Positions 42,845-53,449 of a DNA stretch of 64,000 nucleotides are shown piece after piece. How positions within the stretch are numbered: the stretch's first letter is position 1; every line of letters begins with the position of its first letter. Source of the DNA: Chloracidobacterium sp. (GTDB taxonomy: Bacteria; Acidobacteriota; Blastocatellia; Pyrinomonadales; Pyrinomonadaceae); assembly GCA_016715795.1 (NCBI GenBank), contig JADJXP010000002.1, positions 2,181,285 to 2,245,284 on the forward strand. Direction: 5' to 3'. The notes beneath the pieces were generated by a model. The model did not search any database. It saw nothing but the letters and a program-made list of their open reading frames with translations, and was not told the DNA's origin. The position numbers were made by a program, and so were the translations under genes.

Positions 42845-44349
42845 GCTTGCGGTAACCGGTAGACCTTGTAGGTCTCGGCCCGAAAGGCTACGGGGAAGGA
42901 ATAATCCGTCGTGGTGACGAGATAAGTCGCCGAATACTTTTGCTGCAATGCCTCGATCTGCTCAGCCGATAGGTCAGCGAATGCCGTTTCGATCTCGGCG
43001 CGCGAGCTTGCGCGGTCTGTGATCGGCGCGTTGGCGGTGAGGTCGCCGATCCGCCCGCGCCATTCAGACAGCCGGTCATACCGCGGATACATATACGAGA
43101 CGGCCTGTGAGCGTTGCGAATGGTACCAGAATTCCTTGCCGATCGGCGAGGTTAGAATTACCGAATCGGGCGGCGTGTTTTTTGCGATCCACCTCAAAGA
43201 CATCTCGAGGTCATTGGGCCTGGCGACCCAACTCGCCTTGAGTTCCCGCAGCCGCCCGATGCCCTCATCCAGCGGATCGAGAAGGCCGAGGATGACCAAT
43301 ACGCATGCGAGGGCAATGGCTTTGCGCAGCGGGCCGTCAAGCTTACGAAGAAAATAGACAGCCGAGAAGATAAAGAACAACGGCGTCAATATCGGGAACA
43401 GCCGCATCGGCATAAGACGTAGCAGCGGGTAGAGTTCGAGTGCCCTCAATAGGATCCCAAGCAGAAAGAAACCGGCGATCGCGATCTGAAAACTGCGCAG
43501 AAAACGCAACGCGAAGCTCTCTGTTCCACGCAGAGCGATCACGTTGAAGATCAGCATCAGCCCCAAGAGTGCCATTCCGAGCGTCGAGAAATAGAACGGA
43601 TCGAAATGAAAGGGCATGTGCTTGATGACGATGAACTGCCAATCGGTGTAGCTCGCAGGCTGCGCTTCGATCTGCTCACCGATCAACGGAACAATGCCGG
43701 GCAAAGCGAACAGCAGCGTCAGGCCGGCCACCTTGGCTACGTCGCGAATCGCCACGCGTTCGGCAAGAAGAGCGATGCCGACCGCCGGAATGGCCCAGAG
43801 GCCGACGGCCGGATGGAAACTGAACGAGAGTCCCAGAAGTATCGATCCAAGCGTCAGTTTTTCGCTTGCAATATAGTTCAGGGCGAACAGCAGGCATGCG
43901 TAAGCGACTGTCTTTGCCTCAAAGGTGCCGATCATCCACTCCGCATTGACGACGGCTTGGCCGATCGCCAACCAAAACGAGACGGCAAAGGAGATCGACC
44001 AATATGGGATCTTCCAGTTTTGCCCGAGGCGGATAAGTCCGGCAAGGCAAAGTATCCAGACAAGTGCCCTTCCGGCCCAGCCCAGTACTTCGAGCGGAAC
44101 AAGGTTTGCCGGAATACTGAAAATGAGGTTAAAGAGCCAATGTTCGTTCGCGGCGTGGGCAAACGACCAGTCGTTTACCGGCGCATAGGGCCCGAGCCGC
44201 ATCAGGTAAATGAACTCGTTGCCAAACGGGACGGGCTTGGCGTGCAGGGCAATGACCCCGAGACAAAGAAAAGAGAAACAGAGCCAAAAGCCGGCAGAAG
44301 AGCTTCCGTCCGAGCGAAGTAGATCGCGAGCGTATCCAGATCCGAACAC
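42835..44349 (-). CDS. Polytopic membrane protein with C-terminal soluble domain (DUF6798-like)
   Basis: 504 residues. Around ten membrane helices (about 15-375) are followed by a soluble domain starting near WIAKNTPPDSVILTSPIGKEFWYHSQRSQAV. The order resembles bacterial membrane proteins given DUF6798, and I see loops with NDWSFAHAANEHW and NAEWMIGTFEAKT. The substrate is unknown; its place between a GT-C-like gene and a NodB deacetylase gene points to surface polysaccharide. Confidence 0.72.
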   Translation of the reverse strand: MFGSGYARDLLRSDGSSSAGFWLCFSFLCLGVIALHAKPVPFGNEFIYLMRLGPYAPVNDWSFAHAANEHWLFNLIFSIPANLVPLEVLGWAGRALVWILCLAGLIRLGQNWKIPYWSISFAVSFWLAIGQAVVNAEWMIGTFEAKTVAYACLLFALNYIASEKLTLGSILLGLSFSFHPAVGLWAIPAVGIALLAERVAIRDVAKVAGLTLLFALPGIVPLIGEQIEAQPASYTDWQFIVIKHMPFHFDPFYFSTLGMALLGLMLIFNVIALRGTESFALRFLRSFQIAIAGFFLLGILLRALELYPLLRLMPMRLFPILTPLFFIFSAVYFLRKLDGPLRKAIALACVLVILGLLDPLDEGIGRLRELKASWVARPNDLEMSLRWIAKNTPPDSVILTSPIGKEFWYHSQRSQAVSYMYPRYDRLSEWRGRIGDLTANAPITDRASSRAEIETAFADLSAEQIEALQQKYSATYLVTTTDYSFPVAFRAETYKVYRLPQAHQ

Positions 44350-44358
44350 AACTTGATC

Positions 44359-45324
44359 CTAAAGCAGAGCTTCCGGTTGTGGAACTGCAGCATGGGCATT
44401 ATCGCGAAAATGCTTCGCGTGTCCGCTCATATTCACGACCTCGAACTTCGTCGCGTACGCTCCGATCACATTGTCGAGGAATTCGAGTTTCTTGGCACTT
44501 GGCACATTCATTCCCGGAAAGAACCGCAGCTCCGGCACGTCCTCACCGCTCAGGAAATCCAGCGGGTGCAGCAGCATTGAGGGCTGGACACCCGTTATTG
44601 AACATGCCGCGAGTGCCGACTTCCAATACGTCGCCGCAAGCGTTGTCGAGAACGCCGACAGGTATTGCAGATAGGTCGCATGGATCGGCGTTTTGATCAA
44701 GGGGAAGGTCGTGACCGGTATCTCAACGAGGTTTCGCCCCGCCGCCTCGATAAAATGTGGCCGCAGCGTCTGAAAGCCGTCCGAGAACTTGCCAAACAGC
44801 TTGCTCAGCTTCTCACGCTCGGCCGCCGCCATCGTCGGCGACTTGAGAAAGAAAAACGCCCTTGCCAATGGTGCGAGATAGGTCGGCAGCGTAGAGCAAT
44901 CATATTCGTATCCTCGCCGGCCGAGCAGATCGAGAACGGCCGGGCTCAGGCTGTAGCCGGGCCCGCGAAAACCGATCGGACGCTGACCGGTCACACTTTC
45001 GATCGCAGATTCGGCCCGGTCAAATTCCTCTTCAAGTTCATCTCGCGAATACAAATGCAGCCACGGCTCGTGGTTAAAACTGTGATTGCCGATCTCGTGG
45101 CCGTCGGCAGCGATCGCGGCGATGGCTTCGCGATTCTTTTCCAGTGCTGCGTCCTGCCCGATAACGAAGAAGGTGATCTTAAGGCCTCGCTCACGGAGGA
45201 GATCCAGTATTCGCGGCACGGCCTGATCGAGATACGACGGGAACGATTCCCAGCCCGCATCACCGTGCGTCTTCATATAAGACCACTGATTATCGAGATC
45301 TAATGACAGGCTGGCGATCTTCAT
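44359..45324 (-). CDS. NodB-type polysaccharide deacetylase
   Basis: 321 residues. The metal and catalytic motifs are complete: SLDLDN (Asp), GHEIGNHSFNHEPW (HxxxH) and GFRGPGYS (Arg motif). It probably removes acetyl groups from N-acetyl sugars of a surface glycan. There is no signal peptide, so a cytosolic or membrane-face substrate is possible. Its start overlaps the stop of the FAD-enzyme gene by 4 nt, so they are translated together. Confidence 0.9.
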   Translation of the reverse strand: MKIASLSLDLDNQWSYMKTHGDAGWESFPSYLDQAVPRILDLLRERGLKITFFVIGQDAALEKNREAIAAIAADGHEIGNHSFNHEPWLHLYSRDELEEEFDRAESAIESVTGQRPIGFRGPGYSLSPAVLDLLGRRGYEYDCSTLPTYLAPLARAFFFLKSPTMAAAEREKLSKLFGKFSDGFQTLRPHFIEAAGRNLVEIPVTTFPLIKTPIHATYLQYLSAFSTTLAATYWKSALAACSITGVQPSMLLHPLDFLSGEDVPELRFFPGMNVPSAKKLEFLDNVIGAYATKFEVVNMSGHAKHFRDNAHAAVPQPEALL

Positions 45325-46787
45325 CTTTCTCCTGCGCTGTCCTCGCGAAAGAATCGTTCAGCAAGCTGAACGGTTTCGTTGATATTGAGCGTGCCATTCA
45401 CAATGTGCGACGAATTGACGATATGCACACCGTCAACGGATGAGCGCATGTCGGCGAGGCCGGTCGAATAATCGACGACCGGGATCGGAAATACCTGACG
45501 AACCCGTGAGATCTTGAAGGCGACCACATCTGAGCGGTCAAAGTGCGGATACATCACCTCAAGCGCATCGAGGAAATACTCCTCGATCTCGTCGTCCGAC
45601 CTGTCAAACAACTCGTTGTCAGGTGCGATATATCTCGGCAGATAAACGAGCGCGTTACGGTTAAATTCCTCCTTATCTACTATTGCGGACATCTCAATGA
45701 TGCCCGTAAACGGCGTGTCGTCGGTAATGTTTGTCACATAATAATCCGACAACGAGCGTTTTAGCATTACCGAGGCGCAGACGATGCCTTGGTATCTGAT
45801 GCTGCTGAGTTTTCTGCGCTCGACCGGGTCAAGCCCCTTGAGCACTTTCTCAGCCGTGTTTGACGGGCAGGTCATTATCACGCGGTCATATTCCGTGACA
45901 GAGCGATCGCCGGGAAACGGCACCACCGCGCCGATGTCCATCTGCGGTTCCGCGATAAATGCCCCTGAGAAGCCAGGGGCGATAGCCACTGCGGCCTGGA
46001 AATTCGCATACTTTGTCGGCTGGCGGACGATGTTGGGCTTGACGTCGCCATTACGCCGCGCGGCATTTGTTGAGATCCGGACCTTACCGTTTGCAAGCCG
46101 CTGTATCGATTCGACACGCGAGTTCAGCCTGATCTCCACGCCCTTGCCCAGCAGGACCTCGCCAAAGCGTTCGAGCACGCGGGCATAACCGCCGCGAACG
46201 TAGCCAAACATCTCGCGCTTCATTCCGGATCGACGGGCAGAGTACATTCGCTGAATGGATGCCCAGATGAATGACGCCGCCGTTTCCTTATAGGCGTCGC
46301 CGAGCTTGGCCTTGAGCAGCGGCTTCCATATCTTTTCAAATGTCTTTCGCCCCGACCAGCGCGTCAGCCATTTCTCGACCGACAGCCTCTCAAGCCGTCG
46401 CCAGTTCTTTACCTTCGACGCATAAAAGATCGTTGCCCCGAGACGCAGCCGGTCGATCAGGCCGATAGCGGGAAATGTGAGAAACTCTTTCGTGTTTGAC
46501 ATCGACAGCAGTTCGCCGTCGGTATAGAAACCCGTTTTCGTCTCGACCCATCGCAGTTCGTCGCCGAGTCCGATCTCCTCGATCAGGTTGCGCGTGTGCC
46601 TGTCAGACGCCAGGATGACGTGATAATGCTTGTCCCAAACGATGTCGCCGATGTCCCAGACCGAGGCGAGGCCGCCGATCTCGGGGGCGGATTCAAAAAG
46701 AGTGACCTGCGCTCCCGCGTCGGCGTAGCGCATTGCGAGTGTCATGCCGAGAAAGCCGGAGCCGACGATTGCGATCCTTTGCTGCAT
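45321..46787 (-). CDS. NAD(P)/FAD-dependent oxidoreductase (amine oxidase fold)
   Basis: 488 residues. The N-terminal FAD-binding motif IAIVGSGFLGMTLAMRYADAGAQVTLFE is followed by GGLASVWDIGDIVWDKHYHVI, as in protoporphyrinogen oxidase-like and UDP-galactopyranose mutase-like enzymes that appear in glycan clusters. The C-terminal VNSSHIVNGTLNINETVQLAERF closes the FAD site. Coupled by overlap to the NodB deacetylase. The substrate is probably a sugar nucleotide or lipid-linked sugar; this is inference. Confidence 0.85.
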   Translation of the reverse strand: MQQRIAIVGSGFLGMTLAMRYADAGAQVTLFESAPEIGGLASVWDIGDIVWDKHYHVILASDRHTRNLIEEIGLGDELRWVETKTGFYTDGELLSMSNTKEFLTFPAIGLIDRLRLGATIFYASKVKNWRRLERLSVEKWLTRWSGRKTFEKIWKPLLKAKLGDAYKETAASFIWASIQRMYSARRSGMKREMFGYVRGGYARVLERFGEVLLGKGVEIRLNSRVESIQRLANGKVRISTNAARRNGDVKPNIVRQPTKYANFQAAVAIAPGFSGAFIAEPQMDIGAVVPFPGDRSVTEYDRVIMTCPSNTAEKVLKGLDPVERRKLSSIRYQGIVCASVMLKRSLSDYYVTNITDDTPFTGIIEMSAIVDKEEFNRNALVYLPRYIAPDNELFDRSDDEIEEYFLDALEVMYPHFDRSDVVAFKISRVRQVFPIPVVDYSTGLADMRSSVDGVHIVNSSHIVNGTLNINETVQLAERFFREDSAGER

Positions 46788-46887
46788 TCTTGGAAAAGCC
46801 GGTTTGATGGATGCCGTCGCGGTGTGACCGCATATCGCTAACGATACGCAGCATTACCCCGTTCGATCGGCACATCTGCCGGAGTTC

Positions 46888-48603
46888 TTATTTGCGGAGC
46901 TTGTCCGAGGCCGGGCTTAGCTCTGCTGGGGTTAAAGAAGGTTCAATGGAGGCAGATTTCCCAAAGATACGGAGCATCGCAAGGCGAGAGAGGAGTTTAA
47001 CGGTGCCGACGATCGTCTTCAGAGTATTCATCTTCGAGGCACCGAACAGACGAACGGCCAGAACCGTGGGAAATTCGACGATCTTGCCACCTTCCAGGTC
47101 GAGCAGCCCGAGCATCTCGGGAACGCCGTGAAAGCCGGGGGCCGTCGGGTTTACATTGACCATTGTGCTGCGGCGATATACGCGGAAACAGGCAGTGTAG
47201 GACGCGATCTTGGTCCGCAAAACGCGGCGGTAGAGCACAGATGCTCCCTTCGAGAGCAGAAGCCGCCAGCCGGGCACATTCTGCACTCCGCCGTCCTTGT
47301 GATACGGCGAGGCGGTCACCATATCGACACCGTCCGCCATCAGCGGGATCATCCGGGCCAGCTCGTGAGGATCAAAAGTGCAATCGCAGTCGATCGAGCA
47401 CACGAACTCGGTCTTTGCCGCCCGTATGCCGGTCATGATGCCGCCGGCGACGCCCTTATTCACCTCGTGCCGGATGATCGTTACATTCTCGCGCTCGCCA
47501 AAGAGCGAATGCATGACCCGAACGGTCTCGTCCTGGCTGTTGTCATCCACGAAGATCAGTTCCGACCGGAATCCGATGTTGTTCAGACGGCCTTCGACCG
47601 AGGCGAGCGTTTTTGCGAGGTATGGCAGAGATTCCTGCTCGTTGTAGCACGGGATCACGATCGACACGGGCCGAAGATCCTCGACTGCTCTTACAGCGGC
47701 CGCCGGAGCCTCGGTCAGCGAGGCCGCAAGAGCCGGAGTCGAACGGAGGCCACCCTTTACGCCGAGGTGATCGGCGACGCCGCCACAGTCGTAGAGGGCT
47801 AGATTCTCATTGAGGATCCACTCCATCTTGTCGAGCTTGCGATAATGGCGAATGCGGTTGAGCCTCGATGCAGCCGAGATCCTCGGCTGCTCAGGGTCGA
47901 GTTCCCATACGTGGAAGTAGAAAACGAACGGATCGTCCTGATTCTTGTGCCAATTCCTGACTGCCTTGCGCATCAGCGTATACGGCAGTTGCCTGAGATA
48001 GTTCCCGCCTGAGATCGGCAGCAGCCCGATGCCGAGGTCAGTGGTCGCATAGGGAAATTCCCAGATGGAGCCATCGCCGGTGTCGATCTCATGGGCGATG
48101 CGTTTTGCCTTTTCCGTCTTGGACGTCGGCAGGAACGAAGCGTCATACACAAAACCTTCGTTAGCCAGTGTGTCGAGTACCCAGCCGCTTTGGTCGAACG
48201 CGAGCTTTTCCGCCGCACGGTAGCCGATAACTTTCTGGCCGCAGGCGTCCTCGATGACCGCATTCGTACGTCTGAGATCCTCGCGAAACTCGTTTGGCGT
48301 CAGGTTTCGCGGGCTTCGATGATAGTATCCGCGGCTGGCGACCTCATGGCCGCGATCTGCGATCTCGCGCACCAGTGCGGGGTTGTGTTCTGCGATCCAA
48401 CCGAGCACAAAGAACGTTGCCTGTGTATCGTACCGGTCGAGCAAGTCGAGCGTTTTGAGCGTATTCTGCTCATAACGCGGTTCGAAATTGGACCAGTTTC
48501 GCTGCTGGATCAGGTTCTCAAACGCTCCAACGTGGAAATAGTCCTCGACCAGAATGGTGAGCAGATGTCGTCGGGGATTTGTCTCGATCGTCATAGTCGG
48601 CAC
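46888..48603 (-). CDS. Fusion of XrtA-type polysaccharide deacetylase and GT2 glycosyltransferase
   Basis: 571 residues. Residues about 10-300 match the deacetylase family of exosortase/EPS clusters (LVEDYFHVGAFENLI, QATFFVLGWIAE, YFHVWELDPEQPR). Two NodB motifs are altered: the expected HGYxH reads RGYYH, and GYRAPxF reads GYRAAEK, so activity is doubtful. Residues about 318-560 are a GT2 domain (VSIVIPCYNEQESLP, IFVDDNSQDET, SIDCDCTFDP) followed by a helical tail. Such a fusion couples sugar transfer and modification, or uses a dead deacetylase fold as a binding domain. Confidence 0.88.
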   Translation of the reverse strand: MPTMTIETNPRRHLLTILVEDYFHVGAFENLIQQRNWSNFEPRYEQNTLKTLDLLDRYDTQATFFVLGWIAEHNPALVREIADRGHEVASRGYYHRSPRNLTPNEFREDLRRTNAVIEDACGQKVIGYRAAEKLAFDQSGWVLDTLANEGFVYDASFLPTSKTEKAKRIAHEIDTGDGSIWEFPYATTDLGIGLLPISGGNYLRQLPYTLMRKAVRNWHKNQDDPFVFYFHVWELDPEQPRISAASRLNRIRHYRKLDKMEWILNENLALYDCGGVADHLGVKGGLRSTPALAASLTEAPAAAVRAVEDLRPVSIVIPCYNEQESLPYLAKTLASVEGRLNNIGFRSELIFVDDNSQDETVRVMHSLFGERENVTIIRHEVNKGVAGGIMTGIRAAKTEFVCSIDCDCTFDPHELARMIPLMADGVDMVTASPYHKDGGVQNVPGWRLLLSKGASVLYRRVLRTKIASYTACFRVYRRSTMVNVNPTAPGFHGVPEMLGLLDLEGGKIVEFPTVLAVRLFGASKMNTLKTIVGTVKLLSRLAMLRIFGKSASIEPSLTPAELSPASDKLRK

Positions 48604-48689
48604 TCGTGAGCGAGAGGTTGAATAACCCTCTTTGCGCGGCCTTAACTTTCGGCCGCTAGGGTAAGAAAAGGTATAATTCGGGAAAAATC

Positions 48690-49833
48690 CTAAAAGAGTG
48701 TTTGCTGCAGAGTCGGACCGCCGGCCTTGGTGGCAAGTTTTTCTTCGATGATGCGGACGATCTTTTGAGCGGCGCGGCCGTCGCCAAAGGGGTTGGCGAC
48801 CTCCTTGACCGATCTTATCCAGCTATCTACGGCGTGATTCTCGTCGAGCATCTGCTTTAGTGTGCCGGGGCTGGTGCCTGCCAGCTTTGCGACACCGGCA
48901 CGTATCGCCTCGGGCCTTTCGGTATTCTCGCGAAGCACGAGGAGCGGCTTGCCGAGGCTCGGAGCTTCCTCCTGAACTCCGCCAGAATCGGAAACGATCA
49001 GCCAGGAGGCCTTCATTATTGCCAGAAAGTCCGAGTAGTCCAGCGGCTCCAGCAGATGGATGCGTTCGCGCTTGCCGAGTATCTCCTTGGCGACGCCTTT
49101 CACATTGGGATTTGGGTGGACGGGAAAGAACAGGCAGACGTCCTTGTGGCTATCGACAAAGTCGCGAATGACCTTGAGATTCGCGGTCATGGTCTCGCCA
49201 AAGCTCTCGCGGCGATGCGTCGTGAGCAGCAGGCGTTTGAGGCCCTTGGTTTGATCGATCAGGCCTGCGATCTCCGGCGAGACCTTGAGATACTTGAGCA
49301 TATGCTTGAGCGCATCAACAACAGGATTACCCGTTACGTAAATCTTTTCCGTCGTCACGCCCTCGTCGAGCAGATTTCGCCGGTTCTTTTCGGTTGCGGC
49401 AAAGTGGAACGCCGCGATCTGTGATACGACGCGCCGGTTCATTTCCTCAGGAAACGGGCTCATCAGGTTACCCGACCGCAGCCCGGCCTCGACATGGCCT
49501 ACCGGTATGCGCCGGTAGAATCCCGCAAGTGCGCCCGCAAGCGTCGTGGTTGTATCGCCCTGCACGAGGATCAGATCCGGCTGTTCCGCAGCGATGATCT
49601 TGTCGAGCTTTGCCATGACGCGCGAACAGACCTCGGTCGGCGTCTGATTGCGCTTCATCACGCCGAGGTCGAAGTCAACATCGATCGCGAGGCTCTCGAG
49701 GAATGGCTGCACGACATTTATGCTGGCTCGAGCAGACCACGATCGTCTGGAAGAATTTCCATCGCAATGCGTGTATGACGGGCGCCAGCTTTATCGCCTC
49801 AGGCCTCGTCCCAAACAGGACGAGCACTTTCAT
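48690..49833 (-). CDS. wecB: UDP-N-acetylglucosamine 2-epimerase, frameshifted near N-terminus
   Basis: The N-terminal part MKVLVLFGTRPEAIKLAPVIHAL (from ATG 49833; an upstream in-frame start exists at 49899) and the remainder, beginning VQPFLESLAIDVDFDLGVM, lie in different frames. The break is near 49727, after SSQHK. Together they make a full protein of about 380 residues with VQGDTTTTLAGAL, GHVEAGLRS and VSDSGGVQEEAPSLGKP. The enzyme makes UDP-ManNAc for surface glycans. This is the first of the many indels in the right part of the window. Confidence 0.9.
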
Positions 49834-50055
49834 CCGCCAGTCGACGTTCGTTTGCGGTCTGCTGCCGGTGGTGTTAGTTGTCGTATCGAACATAGACATT
49901 CGACCCTGAGAACTGCCAGGTTGATGCGATAACTATACATCTAAACACTCTCGTGTTCCGTTTTGCAATGTTTTTCTGCGGCAGGTATTGACAAAGTAGC
50001 TAATAGCTTACAGCTAATAGCTACTTTCATAAGCGTGGTTGCGGCTTCCCTTCCC

Positions 50056-50352
50056 TTATTCGGGCGGGCCCTCGCATTTTGGGCCCATCAGTGCCGGGAC
50101 CTTGGTTGAGATGATCGGATAATTTTCAGCCTCGGCATTTTTATCGAGCCATTCCGCGTATTCGGGTGGATAGGACATGTCCGAAAAGATCGCCTCTACG
50201 GGGCACTCCGGCAGGCAGGCATCGCAATCGATGCAGTTATCGGGATTGATCAACAGCCGGTCCGGAGTTTCGTGAAAGGCCTCGACCGGGCAGACGGCGG
50301 CGCAGTCAGTGTATTTGCAGTCAATGCAGGGTGTGGTGACTATGTAGGTCAT
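50056..50352 (-). CDS. fdxA: 7Fe-type ferredoxin
   Basis: 98 residues, intact. Two cluster sites: CIDCKYTDCAAVCP for a 3Fe-4S or 4Fe-4S cluster and CIDCDACLPECP for a 4Fe-4S cluster, then the acidic C-terminal part (EYAEWLDKNAEAENYPIIS) usual in FdxA. It carries electrons in the cytosol. It lies alone between wecB and glpX. Confidence 0.95.
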   Translation of the reverse strand: MTYIVTTPCIDCKYTDCAAVCPVEAFHETPDRLLINPDNCIDCDACLPECPVEAIFSDMSYPPEYAEWLDKNAEAENYPIISTKVPALMGPKCEGPPE

Positions 50353-50572
50353 TAGGGCTTCCTCTCGAGGAGTTACAATAAATTAAAACCGTAATATTCA
50401 CGGCCTGCGATGTCAAATCACCTTGCAGAAGCCCATGTGTGAGCAAGGGTGACACGCTCACGCTGCGTATTTCACCCTCACTGCGGGTCGGGCTTCCGCA
50501 ACCTGTTAACAAGTGGTAAACTACCCTCAGTTTGCTCAAAAAATCAAAAATTTTCTATTGTCACGGAGTCCG

Positions 50573-51611
50573 ATGAAAACCATCAAAGCTGAACGAGACC
50601 TTTCACTTGATTTTCTGCGTGTAACTGAGGCCGCGGCCATCGAATCCGCCAAGACGATGGGCCAGGGCGACCGGAAGTATTCCGACCATGTGGCCGTCGA
50701 GGCCATGCGCGAGGTAATGGATACCGTCCCGATCGCGGCCGCATCGTCATTGGCGAGGGCGAACGCGACGAGGCCCCGATGCTCTACATCGGTGAAGAGG
50801 TCGGCGGCGGCATCTTTTCTGAGGAGTCAAGAGCCGATTTCCCCGAGGTTGACATAGCGGTCGATCCGCTCGAGGGCACAAATCTGTGCGCGCTCGGTGC
50901 AAACAATGCGATAGCTGTCCTCGCGGCCGCCGAGCGCGGGGCCTGCTCTGCGCCGGACATCTACATGGACAAGATCGTCGTGGGCCCCTCGTGCCGCGGC
51001 GCCGTCGATATCGAGGCTCCCGTTGAGGACAACCTCAAGAACATCGCCCGACGCCTCGGCCGCGATATCGACGATCTGACGGTGATCGTGCTCGACCGTT
51101 CGCGCCACAAACAGCTCATCGATGAGGTGCGGGGTTCGGGGGCACGAATACGGCTTATATCCGACGGCGACCTCTCCGCAGGCATCTCGGCGGCCGTTGC
51201 GGGCACGAATATCCACGCCCTGATGGGCATCGGAGGCACCCGAAGGCGTCATCACAGCCAGCGCGATGAAATGCCTGAACGGCGAGATCCAGGCCAAGCT
51301 CGTATTCGATCCCGACCGGCTCGGCGTTGACCGATCAAAGGTTCCGCCGGTCGAGCAGGTCATGTCCCGGCTTCGGGAAATGGGCATTACGGACGCTAAC
51401 AAGGTGTATGACACCGATGATCTGGCTCCCGGCAAGAAGGTCATCTTCGCGGCAACGGGCGTGACTGACGGCGCCCTCTTTGCGCGGTGTCCGCTTCTTT
51501 GGGTCGGGCAAACGGACACATTCTGTCGTGATGACGACAGACAGCAAGAGCATTCGATTCGTGGATACGGTCCATGTCGAGGGCGGGCCTGATGCGGTGA
51601 TTCGATTCTAG
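50573..51611 (+). CDS. glpX: Class II fructose-1,6-bisphosphatase, three frameshifts
   Basis: ATG 50573 follows an ACGGAG site. Family parts in order: DFLRVTEAAAIESAKTMGQGD, MDTVPI, GEGERDEAPMLYIGEEVG (metal site), DIAVDPLEGTNLCA, MKCLNGEIQAKLVFD and, in the last frame, RGVRFFGSGKRTHSVVMTTD. Breaks occur near 50735 (one base lost), 51238 (a GC pair apparently lost) and 51482 (extra T in a T-run). The repaired length, about 345 residues, is normal, and every conserved segment is present, so sequence error is likelier than a dead gene. It hydrolyses fructose 1,6-bisphosphate in gluconeogenesis. Confidence 0.9.
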
Positions 51612-51629
51612 CAAGGATTTGAGGGCAAG

Positions 51630-53445
51630 ATGGGTGAGCACGTTGCCGACGATGACGTTGCCTATGGCGGAGCAGTTGGCTCCAACCGCGCCCCTAGCGT
51701 CGGCGGAAAGCTGATCGTCCTGACGGCACCACTTACCGAAGCGATCGATCACGCCAGGTATTTCATCCAGATGGCAATGGCCTCTCTGCCGATCTGGATG
51801 GAAGGCATCATTAACCGCAAGTATCCTAAATGGCGTGAGGTCGAGCATTACGCCGACGGATCTGCCAGGTACATGCCTGCCGGTGTCCGACTTGTTGAGA
51901 GGTCGCTCGAACGTGTCTATTCAAAGGATGATATCGTCGCATGCTATCCGGATGATCTCGATAGATTCGTCGGGCCTAAGACCCGCGTCATTGCCGTTTC
52001 AACGCACAATCCGCTCGGTGTAACGTTCGCGGCCGGCGTTTATACCTCGATCTTTGGCTCGTCAAAGATGCCGATAAATTCATATTATTCGCGGCAGCTA
52101 TTCGCAAAGATCAAGGCAAGCCCATATCAGGATAATTTCAAGGTGATCGTTGGCGGGTCAGGCGGATGGCAGATCATTCAAACGGACCTTTACGATGAGC
52201 TCGGCATAGATTGCATCGTCGAGGGCCGCAGTGAATCGCAGGACACGCTTGACCTGTTTGCCAAAGCGATCGATGGCGAAGAACTGCCGAAAGAGGTAAC
52301 GGTCGTGCATCCGCAGGATCGCGATGCGATCCTCTTTCCCGACACGCGGACCACATTTGGCGTCGTCGAGATGACCACGAATGCGCGGCCGCAGGTGTAA
52401 ATTTTGCTTACCTGACCTGAATCCGCAGATCGACCTTCCTAAGGACAAGATCATGGACGCTGTCCGAGCTAACGTTCGCGAGGGCAACAAACAGATCAGC
52501 CTGGCGACGGAGGATATGTTCATCTGGGGCCAAGTGCATACGGAGACACCGTTCTATTTTCCAAACCGCGAAGCTCTGCTCGACCTCTACGGTGAGGTCG
52601 TCAACACGCCGGGCGTTGAGCAGCACGTCCTTAGCCATGCTACGGTCGCTCCGTCCGTGGTCGATCCGGTTCTGATCAGGGAGCTTTCACGACTGTTCTT
52701 CGCCCAAGAGCCCGATCCATTTCCCGTATCTCAGCTCACATCCGGAGAAGAAGGCCCTCGCTCCGCTTATCGGCCTCGAGACCGGTTCGGTCCGGATGGC
52801 AAAGAAAGTGATGACGTCGAAGGCTGTGCCGTTTGCAATTGACGATTGGCCAAGCGTTGTGCTTGAGGGCCTGCGAGTGCTTAATGAGAACAACTGGTTC
52901 CCCGCGATGACCCTGATCGTCGGCAATCCGGAGGAGACGGACGAGGACAACATGGCTACGCTCGACCTTATCTATGAAATGGAACGCCGCGGGCTTTTTG
53001 CGTTTTTAATACCGTCGATCTTCACGCCGCTGCATGACACGCGTATGGAGATGGAACGCGGCGTCACACAGACGCGCCAACTCACCCCGTTGCAGTGGCA
53101 GCTCATGATGAAGTGCTGGAAGATGAACCTGCGGCCGGGACAGTATAGTTGGTGGGGGCCGACGGCGTGGCGGATCGGTTCGATCGGTATGTGGCTCTAC
53201 AAGCTGCGGCGTCTCAACGGTCCGAATTTTACATATCCGTTGATGATGTTCTCCGGCATGATGAGCGAAAACGCTTGGCAAATGCCGGTAAGATCTACAT
53301 AGGCAAACCGATGCAGACCAAAAGCCGGCGGGAGCTGATCGCAACGCTCAAGCCGAAACAAATGCGGTTCGTCCGCGAGGATACCGGCGACCTTCCGGAA
53401 GAATATTATACCGCAAAAGCTGAATTTGCCGCGGCCGCGGCCTGA
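51630..53445 (+). CDS. B12-binding-type radical SAM protein, three or more frameshifts
   Basis: The N-terminal about 240 residues contain KVIVGGSGGWQIIQTDLYDELGIDCIVEG, resembling a cobalamin-binding fold. The radical SAM core follows: GRRCKFCLPDLNPQID holds two of the three cluster cysteines; the first falls exactly in an indel near 52380-52390. Later parts SPIHFPYLSSHP, GLETGSVRMAKKVM and MTLIVGNPEETDEDNM follow in other frames (breaks near 52710 and 53275). Repaired length about 600 residues. The reaction is unknown. Stop at 53445 lies 4 nt before the ppsA start, so the two genes are coupled. Confidence 0.8.
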
Positions 53446-53449
53446 CAAT

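Noticed and set aside
49980..50030. AGCTAATAGCT direct and inverted repeat upstream of the ferredoxin stop
   Set aside because: It pairs into an AT-rich stem with mismatches and is too short and simple to call an element; it may be a terminator or chance.
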